A stretch of 64,000 nt of DNA, from contig OZ245851.1 in the NCBI GenBank assembly GCA_965228975.1, positions 620,001 to 684,000 of the forward strand, read 5' to 3'. Position numbers and translations under genes: made by a program. This DNA is from JAJFJD01 sp965228975. GTDB taxonomy: Bacteria > Pseudomonadota > Alphaproteobacteria > UBA8366. The notes beneath the pieces are model-generated. The model was given only the letters and a program-made list of their open reading frames with translations, was not told where the DNA came from and did not search any database. Below are positions 25,496 through 34,384 of the stretch, in pieces. Position 1 is the first letter of the stretch. Each line of letters begins with the position of its first letter.

Positions 25496-25514
25496 TTTTC
25501 GTTCTTTCCTTCTT

Positions 25515-27566
25515 TTACGAAACGGTCGAGGCTTCGGCTTCGTCCGCCGAGGCACGGGATACGCTTCGATCCTTCAAATCAATTTTGATATCGGTGATCA
25601 GTGAGTCGCCGCCGCCGGTCTGACCTTTTCCGACCAGCGTCGTGATCGGCATCTTGGCGCCGAAACATGGGGAGTACCATCCGAGCGGTGGTTCGGTTTG
25701 TCCGCGCACGGTGGACCATTCCAAGGTCACGGGCAGTTGCATCGTCGCGCGCCGCGTTCCGTCGGCGGTCTGCCAACGCAACTGGGCCACGTTGCCATCC
25801 AGGTAACAATCGACCTCGGGCCCGAGATGAAAGGCGAGGCGGCACTCCAACTGTCCCGCGCTTTCGACGATGTCCTCGATGACCAATCGCCCGTCGCCGC
25901 GTACCAACCTTACGCTGCGTTGGTGCTGCGCCGACGGCGTCAACCGCGCATAGCCGCGATGGGCCGCGGTCCAGATCGCTTCGTCACCGTCCTGCAGGCC
26001 GGCGGTTGCGACGGCTTCGCCGTCGGTCGACTTGAGCCACATGAACGGACCGCCGGGTTGCGATTGGTCCTCGCCACCGAGTTCAAGACAGTTATGGCCG
26101 ATCGTCGAGCGGAAGTAGGACCGCCATTCGGCTTCGCCCTGATAGGTGTAAGTCCCGGGATCGACCAGGATTTCGACCCCGCCGCAGCGCAGTTCGACCG
26201 ACAGCGCGTCCGCATGGGCGTGCGCTGCGATCGACAGGAAGCCATGCGGCCCCTCGTCGCAACGGCACCATATCTCATCGTCGCTGCCGGTGTTGTCGCG
26301 CAGGATGACCATGCCTGCATCCGCGAAACGGCGTGGCACGACATCCGGACGCGGACCGCCCGGCATCGGGCCGTCGATCAGGTTACGCCACAACAGAGTG
26401 CGCAGATCGTCCGGTCCGGCCTCCGGCCACCAATCCCGTTTTCCGAAGATTGCCGCGCCGGTCGCCAGCAGCGACGGGCAGGGGTTGGCGTTCGGGTCGT
26501 CCAGCACAAGACCGCGGCCCTCGTCGCCGTCGCCCTGACGGGGCGTCCGGCTTCGCACATCGATCATCGCGGCCAGGGCATCGGTCATGGCGCAGATGCA
26601 GTGCCAGAAGGGCGAGCCCAACGGCGTGCCGGCGGCTTCGCCTTCGATCGCGGCGGCGAGGAACAGTTCCAGGACGAAGACGTGGTAGCTGGAGGCTAGT
26701 TCCTTGTTGATGCCGGACGCGAAGGTCTGGAGTTCCGCTTCGCGGCGCAGAGCGGTCGCCGAGTGTTCGCGCCAGGATGCCGATTCCGGGAAAAAGGGGA
26801 AGGCGCAGCTCGCGGCGAACTGGCCGGCTTCCTCGGCGATCACGTGGTTGTTCGCCGATGAACCATGGCTCGGTAACGCCGCCAGATATTCCTGATGATG
26901 ATGAAGCTGACGCAGAAACGCCGGATTGTCTTCGAAGAGATCCTTGGCCCGGGGCCAGCCGTCGAGCAACCGGCGGATCCAGACCCATGAGATCAAGCGG
27001 CAGCCCAACTCGATGCCGCTGGTCCAATGGACGCCGGACAGGAACGGGTTGTTTTGCCACCAAGACCGGAGCTGGTCGGCCACGAACTCGGCATAACGGT
27101 CGTCCGATGTCAGCAGATAGGCCGCTGCCAGCACGGTGAGTTGATAGTGCCGCGACGGTTCCCAGACATACTTGATCGTGCCGACCTGATCGACGTTGCG
27201 GTGATCAATGTCAAAGGCGTAGAGGTCGTCGGGCGCGCGCCGGCCGGTCCGGATATCCAGAAACCAGTCGGGATCGCGGTTCAAGTCGTCATGTTCGCGG
27301 TCGAAGAAATGGAAGCGTCCCGTGAGCGCGGCATCGGCGGCCCGAAGCAGGCGCGTCCGGCTGTCCGCCGACAGCGTGTCGGGGTCGAAGTCGCGGAGCG
27401 GCGTCCGAAAGGGCGCAACGGAAGCGGGCAACGGCAACGGGTCGTCCTGACCCGGCCGAATCTGCCGGCTCCGCCAGCGGCGTTTGATCCACTGGTCGCC
27501 GACCCTGCCCTTGATTTCCGCTGGGGACATCCGGGCCAGTCGACGCATGTACCACGTCAGGTTCAT
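25515..27566 (-). CDS. Heparinase II/III family protein (alginate-lyase-like)
   Basis: 683 residues from ATG 27566; the frame runs much further upstream but that part is antisense to the preceding gene. The ATG overlaps the upstream stop as ATGA. The N-terminal alpha-barrel includes 'KYVWEPSRHYQL' and 'SSANNHVIAEEAG' (the N-N-H element typical of the lyase active-site region), and the C-terminal beta-sandwich includes 'HAHADALSVELRCGGVEILVDPGTYTY' as the block at ~470-500, the heparinase II/III signature. No signal peptide is visible, unusual for a lyase, so it may act in the cytoplasm or use another route. Paired with bi-domain oxidoreductase genes in many EPS loci; the substrate is probably an acidic polymer or oligosaccharide. 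Confidence 0.85.
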   Translation of the reverse strand: MNLTWYMRRLARMSPAEIKGRVGDQWIKRRWRSRQIRPGQDDPLPLPASVAPFRTPLRDFDPDTLSADSRTRLLRAADAALTGRFHFFDREHDDLNRDPDWFLDIRTGRRAPDDLYAFDIDHRNVDQVGTIKYVWEPSRHYQLTVLAAAYLLTSDDRYAEFVADQLRSWWQNNPFLSGVHWTSGIELGCRLISWVWIRRLLDGWPRAKDLFEDNPAFLRQLHHHQEYLAALPSHGSSANNHVIAEEAGQFAASCAFPFFPESASWREHSATALRREAELQTFASGINKELASSYHVFVLELFLAAAIEGEAAGTPLGSPFWHCICAMTDALAAMIDVRSRTPRQGDGDEGRGLVLDDPNANPCPSLLATGAAIFGKRDWWPEAGPDDLRTLLWRNLIDGPMPGGPRPDVVPRRFADAGMVILRDNTGSDDEIWCRCDEGPHGFLSIAAHAHADALSVELRCGGVEILVDPGTYTYQGEAEWRSYFRSTIGHNCLELGGEDQSQPGGPFMWLKSTDGEAVATAGLQDGDEAIWTAAHRGYARLTPSAQHQRSVRLVRGDGRLVIEDIVESAGQLECRLAFHLGPEVDCYLDGNVAQLRWQTADGTRRATMQLPVTLEWSTVRGQTEPPLGWYSPCFGAKMPITTLVGKGQTGGGDSLITDIKIDLKDRSVSRASADEAEASTVS

Positions 27567-29791
27567 TGCGCGGCCTCGGCTTCGCGAAGGCCGTCGTCGT
27601 CTATGTCGCGCGGTTCCCAATCGTTGACCTGTTCGGGACGGCCGGAGGCGATGCTGCGCCCGACGGCGAAGGTCGCCGCTGTCGTCGCCATCAGCGATGC
27701 CAGCGGATTCGGCATTTCGCCGCCGCTCTTGATCGCGTCGACGAAGGCCTCGAGTTGGTACTTCTGGCCCTTGTCGATATTGGCCGCACGGTTGGTTTTG
27801 CATTTGCCGCCGCGCCACACCTCGGTGCGCTTGAAGTTCTGCAGACGCGCCACGCGGCCGTCGCCGAAGACTTCCATCATTTCCTTCGGGTATTTCGGGT
27901 CGCCGTTCGTCGCATACGCGATCTTGGCGACCGAGCCGTCGGGGTACGTCAGCAGGGCAATCAGGTTGTCCGGATCGTCCGGCGTGGCAATGGCGTGTGC
28001 CGACACGGGATCGGCGCCGAGCCACCACGACACGGTGTCGATGAAGTGGCCGCCTTCGCCCGCGAAGCGCGTGCCTTGCGTGTCGGTCTGATTGTACCAG
28101 CTGCCGGCTTCGAGCGGTCCGGCGTTGACGGTGTAATGGACCATCTGCGGTCCGGCACAGTCGCCCCAGGCGTCTTTCAGACCGGTCAGGACTTTCGCGA
28201 AGCGACGGTTGAAGCCGACCATCAGGCGATCGTTGCCGGTCTCATGGATCGTATCGCGCACGGCTGCGAGTTGTTCCGCCGTGACCGCAAGCGGTTTTTC
28301 GACGAAAACGGCCTTACCGGCGCGCAGTGCTTCGCACACCATATAAGAGTGACTGTCGTGACGGGTGGCGATCAACACGGCGTCGATCTCACGGTCCGCA
28401 AGCAAACCCTGGTAGTCAGTGGACATGCGGTCGAAGTTGAACTTCGACTGCGCATTGGCCGCCGACAAGGAGGTCGCGGTGGCGACTTCGACGAGGTCCA
28501 CGTCCGAGCGGCTCTTGAGATGCGGCAGCAACATGGTCGTCGCATAGTTGCCGCAGCCGATGACGCCCACGCGGACCCGGTCCATGCCCGATGGGTGCAG
28601 GCGCAGCGCCTGCGCCGGAGCGGGCTTCGGTGCCGGGATTTCTTCGACGTCGGCGCCTTCCAGCGGATACTTGAAGACCACGCCGAGACCTTGCAGCTCG
28701 CCGGCATTGATCCGCTCGTAGACGGAAACGGCGTCGTCGAAGTCGACGACGTCGCTTGTGATCACGTCGAAATCGAGCTTGCCCGCCGCCAACAGGTCGA
28801 TGATGCATTCCATGTTGCGGCGCTCGGTCCAGCGCACGTAACCGATCGGATAATCGACGCCGCCTTCCTCGTAAGTCGGGTCGTACCGGCCGGGGCCATA
28901 GGACCGTGAGAAGCGAACATCGAGTTCCTTTTCGTAATAGGCGTTCCACGGCAGGTCGAGCTTGCACTTGCCGATGTCGACGATGCGGGCGCGGTCTCGC
29001 GCCAATTCGGCGGCGATTTCGACCGGCTGATTAGTGTTACCGCCCGCCGTCAGGAAGACGTGATCCGCGCCGGCGCCGTTGGTCAGCGACATCAGCGTCG
29101 CCTTCATCGCGTCGAACGAGGTCTGACCGGGAATGCCGCAGGCGGCCGCGCCGCTGGCAACCGCTTGGTCGCAGCGTTCGGTGGACACGTCGATGCCGAC
29201 GACATGAACGCCGGCAGCCCGGAGGATTTGCACCAGGATCTGGCCGACCAGGCCGAGGCCGATGACGCAGGCGGTTTCGCCGAGCGCCGCTTCGGATTGC
29301 CGGAAGCCTTGCATCGAGATCGAGCCGACGGTGGCGTAGCTGGCGTGCAGCGACGACACATTGTCCGGAATCGCGACGCACATGTTGGTCGGGACCCAAT
29401 TGTATTCGGCATGCAGGGCGAACTGGTTGCCGCCGCAGGCAACGCGCTGGCCGACCTTGAACTCTTCGACGCCGGAACCGACGGCGACCACCACGCCGGA
29501 CAGCGAGTAACCGAGCGGCGTATAGCTGTCGAGCCGGTTCATGACTTTCTTATAGGTCGCGACCGGACCCTGCTGCGCCATCGTCTGCATGACCTTCTTG
29601 ACCTGGTCCGGACGGGCGCGCGCCTTGCCGATGAGCGACAGTTTGCTCTCGTGAATCTTCATGGCTTCGGTGCCCATGGAGATGAGCGAATAGTCGCTGC
29701 GAACCAGCACACCGCCGGACTTGCAGGCGGGGACGGGAACGTCGAGCAGGGAGATTTCCCCGGATTTATAATTTTGTGCGATTTGCTTCAT
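27563..29791 (-). CDS. Bi-domain oxidoreductase: MDR alcohol dehydrogenase fused to Gfo/Idh/MocA
   Basis: 742 residues from ATG 29791 (AGG nine bases upstream; GTG 29809 is less likely). Residues ~1-360 form a medium-chain dehydrogenase: 'YSLSGVVVAVGSGVEEFKVGQRVACGG' block, then the Rossmann 'GLGLVGQILVQILRAAG'. Residues ~385-740 form a Gfo/Idh/MocA NAD(P) oxidoreductase: 'VRVGVIGCGNYATTMLLPHL', 'EKPLAVT' (catalytic Lys) and 'EGGHFIDTVSWWLG' (catalytic His). The fused architecture recurs beside heparinase II/III genes. It probably oxidises, reduces or isomerises a sugar ring position on an EPS precursor in two steps. It is the first gene of the minus-strand operon through algD, GT4 and possibly uxs. 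Confidence 0.9.
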   Translation of the reverse strand: MKQIAQNYKSGEISLLDVPVPACKSGGVLVRSDYSLISMGTEAMKIHESKLSLIGKARARPDQVKKVMQTMAQQGPVATYKKVMNRLDSYTPLGYSLSGVVVAVGSGVEEFKVGQRVACGGNQFALHAEYNWVPTNMCVAIPDNVSSLHASYATVGSISMQGFRQSEAALGETACVIGLGLVGQILVQILRAAGVHVVGIDVSTERCDQAVASGAAACGIPGQTSFDAMKATLMSLTNGAGADHVFLTAGGNTNQPVEIAAELARDRARIVDIGKCKLDLPWNAYYEKELDVRFSRSYGPGRYDPTYEEGGVDYPIGYVRWTERRNMECIIDLLAAGKLDFDVITSDVVDFDDAVSVYERINAGELQGLGVVFKYPLEGADVEEIPAPKPAPAQALRLHPSGMDRVRVGVIGCGNYATTMLLPHLKSRSDVDLVEVATATSLSAANAQSKFNFDRMSTDYQGLLADREIDAVLIATRHDSHSYMVCEALRAGKAVFVEKPLAVTAEQLAAVRDTIHETGNDRLMVGFNRRFAKVLTGLKDAWGDCAGPQMVHYTVNAGPLEAGSWYNQTDTQGTRFAGEGGHFIDTVSWWLGADPVSAHAIATPDDPDNLIALLTYPDGSVAKIAYATNGDPKYPKEMMEVFGDGRVARLQNFKRTEVWRGGKCKTNRAANIDKGQKYQLEAFVDAIKSGGEMPNPLASLMATTAATFAVGRSIASGRPEQVNDWEPRDIDDDGLREAEAAQ

Positions 29792-29869
29792 GGTCTTGTG
29801 CCTGAACACACCCTGTTAAGTGTCGTTACGATAAAGAATTACGGGTTAACGGTTATTTTTTTCTCGCGG

Positions 29870-31786
29870 TTATAGCGTCGCCGACTGTTTGCGAAGCCAG
29901 CTTTCCAGCGTCATCAATTGCCAGATTTCCTTCGAGCGGTCGGCCGTGCCGGCGCGGTCTTCGTCAACCATGCGGCGCAAGGTCTTTCCGTTCAGGAAAC
30001 CCGACTTCACCATATCGCCGTCGATCAGCAGGTCTTCCACCATTTCCTTGAGATCGCGGCGGATCCAGGCGCGCAGCGGCGCACTGAACAGGCCCTTGGG
30101 CCGGTAGATGACCTCCTTGGGCAGATACTGCTCCGCGGCCTTCTTGAGGACCGACTTGGTTTCGCGGCCGTCGATCTTGCGCTTGCCGGAAATGCCGAAG
30201 GCGGCGGCGACGACTTCACGGTCCACATAGGGCACGCGCACTTCGGTCGATGCGGCCATGCTGGCCCGGTCGGTATAGGCGAGGTTCAAGCCCGGCAGGA
30301 AATGGCGCGTATCGGTATAGCACATGCTGTTGACCTGATCGCCGCAGTTCGCCGTCCGGTATTCGTTGTATAGGTCCGCATGTTCGTCGACGAGCGTGTC
30401 GACCGCGCCGTATAGGTCCGGGTTCAGAAGTTCATGGAATTCGGGCACGCCGTAATGCGTGTAGCTGCGGCGGAACGCGGTTTCCTCCGGCATGTCGGCG
30501 AAGGCAAGGAAGCGTTTCGCCCAACGGACGGTCCGGAAGCCGCGATCCTTGTAGGCGACCGGCAGACGATCGACCGTCGGACGGATCATGCCTTGCCGCA
30601 CAAAGCCGGGAATTTTGCGGTACTGTGCGGCCAGCATGCAGGCGAGATGCTTGCGGTAACCGCCGAACAGCTCGTCGGCACCCATGCCGGACAGCAGGAC
30701 CTTGGTCCCCGTGTCCCGGGCCGCCTTGCAAATCAGGTAGGCGTTGATCGCGGCCGCGTCGCCGATCGGCTCGTCGAGCATGTCCACCACCTTGGGCAAC
30801 ATGTCGGCCACGTCGGGCGCGATCTCGATCTCGTGCAGTTTCAGGTCATAGGCCTTGGCGATCTTCCGCGCGTAGAAGAGGTCGTCGGGCATCGCCTCGA
30901 GTTTCTGATCCTCTTCGCGGAAGGAGATCGTGTAACCCTCGACATTATGACCCTGCCGGGCGGCGATCGCGGTGATCAGGCTTGAGTCGAGCCCGCCGGA
31001 CAGGAAGGCCGAGACGGGGACGTCGGCGACCATATGGGCCTCGACCGAGTCCTCGATGATCGTGCGCAGCCGGTCGACCGTGATCTCCTCGTAGGAGTCG
31101 TGGATCAACTCGCGTTGCGGATCGTAGTAGCACTGCTCGCTGTAGTCGCCGTTCGGGGAAATCTCCGCCCAGTACCCCGGCGGCAGTTTTTCCACGCCCT
31201 CGTAGACGCAGTGTCCTTCCGGGATCCAGTAGTACATCAGCGATGAAATAAGCGCCGTCGCGTTGACCTTTAGGTCGTTGCCGAGCGCCGGGGTGATCGC
31301 TTTCAGTTCGGATGCGAACACAAGGCCGCCGTTGCGCCGCGCGATAAACAGCGGCTTGATGCCGAAGGGGTCGCGCGCCAGCACCAGACGGCCGGTGCGC
31401 GTGTCGAGCATCGCGAAGGCGAACATGCCGCGGAAGCGGTTTAGGCAATCGGCGCCCCACTTACGCCAGGCCTCCAAGACGACTTCGGTATCCGATGTGG
31501 TCCGGAACTGGACGCCCGAGGCGCGGAGTTCTTCGCCGAGCTCTTTATAATTATAGAGTTCACCGTTGTAGACGATGATGAGGCCGTCTTTCTCGAATGG
31601 CTGGTTGGCAGCCTCCGACAAATCGATGATCGAGAGGCGTCGATGTCCGAGCCGGACGTCCGCGCCATGGCTCACAATTTCGTGAACGCCTTCGGCATCG
31701 GGGCCCCGGTGGGCGATCGCATCGAGCATGCGCGGCAAAACGTCCGCGTCGGCCGGGATTCCGTATAGGCCGGCTATTCCGCACAT
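29870..31786 (-). CDS. asnB: Glutamine-hydrolysing asparagine synthase family amidotransferase
   Basis: 638 residues. The N-terminal Ntn glutaminase starts with Met-Cys ('CGIAGLYG'), with 'AHRGPDAEG' and 'IIVYNGELYNYKEL' next; the PP-loop of the synthetase domain is 'SAFLSGGLDSSLITA' (~260). The pair delivers ammonia to an acyl-adenylate. Members in EPS loci (the exosortase-linked amidotransferase 1 type) are thought to amidate uronic acids in the polymer rather than make asparagine. That reading suits this locus, which has uronate-forming genes. The ATG at 31786 is 674 bp from the divergent ATPase gene. Housekeeping asparagine synthesis remains possible. Confidence 0.88.
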   Translation of the reverse strand: MCGIAGLYGIPADADVLPRMLDAIAHRGPDAEGVHEIVSHGADVRLGHRRLSIIDLSEAANQPFEKDGLIIVYNGELYNYKELGEELRASGVQFRTTSDTEVVLEAWRKWGADCLNRFRGMFAFAMLDTRTGRLVLARDPFGIKPLFIARRNGGLVFASELKAITPALGNDLKVNATALISSLMYYWIPEGHCVYEGVEKLPPGYWAEISPNGDYSEQCYYDPQRELIHDSYEEITVDRLRTIIEDSVEAHMVADVPVSAFLSGGLDSSLITAIAARQGHNVEGYTISFREEDQKLEAMPDDLFYARKIAKAYDLKLHEIEIAPDVADMLPKVVDMLDEPIGDAAAINAYLICKAARDTGTKVLLSGMGADELFGGYRKHLACMLAAQYRKIPGFVRQGMIRPTVDRLPVAYKDRGFRTVRWAKRFLAFADMPEETAFRRSYTHYGVPEFHELLNPDLYGAVDTLVDEHADLYNEYRTANCGDQVNSMCYTDTRHFLPGLNLAYTDRASMAASTEVRVPYVDREVVAAAFGISGKRKIDGRETKSVLKKAAEQYLPKEVIYRPKGLFSAPLRAWIRRDLKEMVEDLLIDGDMVKSGFLNGKTLRRMVDEDRAGTADRSKEIWQLMTLESWLRKQSATL

Positions 31787-32460
31787 GGCTGAAATTCTCC
31801 TTGCTTGCCAAATCGCGCCGCCGAGTCGCTGAGCGTGCCGGCCGGGATTACGGTCCGTGCAGAGACACCATTTCGGCCGACTGTCGCCGTGCCAGCCGTG
31901 CCACCGTCCGAATTGACGTGCGGCGGTTGCTTCGAGTTTGGCAAGGTTGCCTCAAATAAACCATTGTAAAAACGTGGGGAAATCCGTCCCGAAATCGGCG
32001 AATTCCCGGCGTTTTTGTCGCCGCGACGCGCCTTCGGTTCGACTGTCTGTGTATGGTCCCCCATACCGAATACTCCCCCCGGAGCTAGCCCGTTCACGTC
32101 GGGTGCCCCACAAGAATTGTCTTAACCCGGCGGAGTTTGGGCTAAGAACGTCTTGTTGACATTAATCCATTCGAAATAACCCCTTTGGTCGCTGCCATCG
32201 CTCTGAAATCTGTGGCTTATGGGGGTATTGGCGATTTGCTCTCACGGAATACGAGCAGCGTGTCGTCCGGAGACCTAGACTTTCTGAGGAGGTCGGCGTT
32301 ACGCCGAAAATTTAACTGCAAAGGTGGTAACACCATTGCGAAATTGTCTCTGCAAAATATTGATTTACCTTAGAAATCTTAGTCGACGGGAAATCAAGTA
32401 GAGATTTGGTTCTAGAAAAAAACTTATACTAGATTTCGGCTGCCTTGAGGCCCATTCGTA
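31787..32460. other. Divergent regulatory region, no gene seen
   Basis: 674 bp between the amidotransferase (minus) and the ATPase (plus). It includes an AT-rich end at about 32330-32440. ORFs in the region lack ribosome-binding sites and family features. Promoters for both units must be here; no hexamer pair with proper spacing is convincing. Confidence 0.45.
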
Positions 32461-34212
32461 ATGCACCCGATTGACAAAAAGATATTCACGCGATTGATCC
32501 GCCTTTTACGCAAAAATCGGCGGACGGCAACGCCTTCGGAAGTTGTTGACGTGGTTGAAATGATCGATCCGATCCTCGGATTGCCGACCTCCGGCAAGCC
32601 AGGGGCGGCAACCAGCGGTAGTGCGCGGCGCGATGGTCGGAAAGCGGCTAAATCGGTCCAATCCAAACGGGGTCGAGAGATGTTGGGAGAGGACCTGCGG
32701 TCGGACGACCCCGGAGGTGTCGACGTCGAAGCCGCCGTGTCCGAGCGGCGCCAAGCGGCCGACAATCAGAACGAAGGTCCGCGTGCAGCGGATGCCGGTG
32801 CAGCAGAGGACCTTAGCGGGGCGGAACAGAAAAGCACGATGCTGCGGACGGTGTCGTTCCGCCAGACCGAACTCGCCAAGCACGAGAGCACGCTGCCGGA
32901 AGCGCCATCCTTCAATATCGTCGCCAATGCGCGGCTCTGGCGCCGGGACCAGGGCAATCTGAATTACTCCGGCGAAGTCGCGAAACTCTACCGCGACGTT
33001 TTCACGCCGACACGTCCCAAGCGTGTCTATAAGGATTTTTCGGGCCGCCGCGACATGATCGAAGCGGTCATCCAGGCGGTCGAGGAAGAGAAGACGCATG
33101 TCGTGCTTCTCGGCGAAAAGGGAATCGGCAAGACCTCGCTCGCAAATATCGTCGGTGAATGCGCGAAGGAAGCGGGATATCTGGTGGCGCGGGTGACGTG
33201 CTCCGCAGATCTTACTTTCGAGCATCTCATGCGGTCGATCCTGGAACAGTTCTCCAATCGCATCGCGGAGGCGCCGGTCGGCGACCTGCTTCAGAAACGA
33301 CTCGGTGCCACGGACCTTATCGACCTCGTCGAGGACGATGTCTACGATGTTCCGTCGGCGATCCGCGTATTCCAGAAACTTGCTGAAAATCAAGCGGTTG
33401 TCCTAATCGATGATTTCGAGCGGATCGAGTGCAATGAGTTCAAGGTCAAGATCGCCGAACTCATGGAAGTCCTTTCCGACCAGGGTGCTTGGCTCTCGTT
33501 GCTCATCTTCGGGCGCGGCTCGCGGGCGGTTGATATCCTGCCGGACGCATTCGAGACGGTACCCAATGTCACGTGGCTCAAACTGCAGCGCATGACCGAA
33601 GAGGAGTGCGGACAGGTCATCCGGCGTGGTGCGGCATCGGTCGGAATCAGATTTGAAGACTCGGTTGTCGACGCCCTGATTCATCTGTCACAGGGCGTGC
33701 CGTCAGCACTGCAGTGGCTCTGCTTACTGTCGATTCGTCAGGCGACGCAGCGTTATGCGTCCGACGTCGAGTTGCAGGATTTGGCCGAGATCGTCGGGCA
33801 TGCGGCGAACAAGGTCGATCCGAAACTCAGTGCCTGCTACGACGATTTGTGCGGTACCACCCGAGGGCGGTCGATCGACGATACGCTGTATTTGGCGGTT
33901 CAGACGCCGACCGATCCGAACGGACTTTTCTCGACCGACAGCATGAGCCAAATCTCCTTCGATGCGATTGGGCGCTCCATGGTGGAACTGCCGCTGCATA
34001 AAGCGCTGAGCCGGCTTACGAGGAATGGCGGCGATCAGCCACCGGTCCTGGAGAAAGTGCAGGCATCGGGTGGGACCTGCTACCGCTTTGTCAGCCCGAC
34101 GATGCGGTCCATCGTGATGATGAAGAATGTCGGCCGATTGGCCAATATGCCGGACTCATTGCTCGAAAAAGTTGATGATATCGAGCTGCTGCCGTCGCCG
34201 GGCGCCGCATAG
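32461..34212 (+). CDS. ExeA-like AAA+ ATPase
   Basis: 583 residues. About 170 N-terminal residues are charged, low in hydrophobics and probably disordered. The ATPase core follows: Walker A 'LLGEKGIGKTSL' (~218), Walker B 'AVVLIDDFERIE' (~312), a sensor-like 'WLSLLIFGRGS' (~345) and a winged-helix-like C-terminus. No TM helix. It resembles the ExeA/GspA-type ATPases that accompany EPS export genes in exosortase-type loci, where they are presumed to energise or regulate assembly. The first of three plus-strand genes leading to the beta-barrel and OPX genes. The ATG at 32461 has only a distant TTGAGG, so the true start could lie further in. Confidence 0.75.
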   Translation: MHPIDKKIFTRLIRLLRKNRRTATPSEVVDVVEMIDPILGLPTSGKPGAATSGSARRDGRKAAKSVQSKRGREMLGEDLRSDDPGGVDVEAAVSERRQAADNQNEGPRAADAGAAEDLSGAEQKSTMLRTVSFRQTELAKHESTLPEAPSFNIVANARLWRRDQGNLNYSGEVAKLYRDVFTPTRPKRVYKDFSGRRDMIEAVIQAVEEEKTHVVLLGEKGIGKTSLANIVGECAKEAGYLVARVTCSADLTFEHLMRSILEQFSNRIAEAPVGDLLQKRLGATDLIDLVEDDVYDVPSAIRVFQKLAENQAVVLIDDFERIECNEFKVKIAELMEVLSDQGAWLSLLIFGRGSRAVDILPDAFETVPNVTWLKLQRMTEEECGQVIRRGAASVGIRFEDSVVDALIHLSQGVPSALQWLCLLSIRQATQRYASDVELQDLAEIVGHAANKVDPKLSACYDDLCGTTRGRSIDDTLYLAVQTPTDPNGLFSTDSMSQISFDAIGRSMVELPLHKALSRLTRNGGDQPPVLEKVQASGGTCYRFVSPTMRSIVMMKNVGRLANMPDSLLEKVDDIELLPSPGAA

Positions 34213-34384
34213 GGCCTTTCTCACCCTATTATGGTTAATGTTGGTCCGGCCGGCTTGCCGGGCAGTGTTATCTAATTGTCACAGTTCTCTAGACAATCTC
34301 AAAAGTTGTGAAGTGAGTGTTTGTCAGCCCTCGCTCTCTCAGGGTAGATTACGTCAACAATTGTGTGGTTGATGGGAAGGGGCT

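Noticed and set aside
27566..28909. 447-codon plus-strand ORF
   Set aside because: Antisense to the bi-domain oxidoreductase; no ribosome-binding site or family features.
31774..32097. 107-codon minus-strand ORF upstream of the amidotransferase
   Set aside because: It covers the amidotransferase start in another frame and has no RBS or motif; the region is better read as promoter DNA.
34275..34297. attgtc/gacaat inverted repeat before the beta-barrel gene
   Set aside because: Six bp with an 11-base gap; common by chance and without a matching copy that I can see elsewhere.
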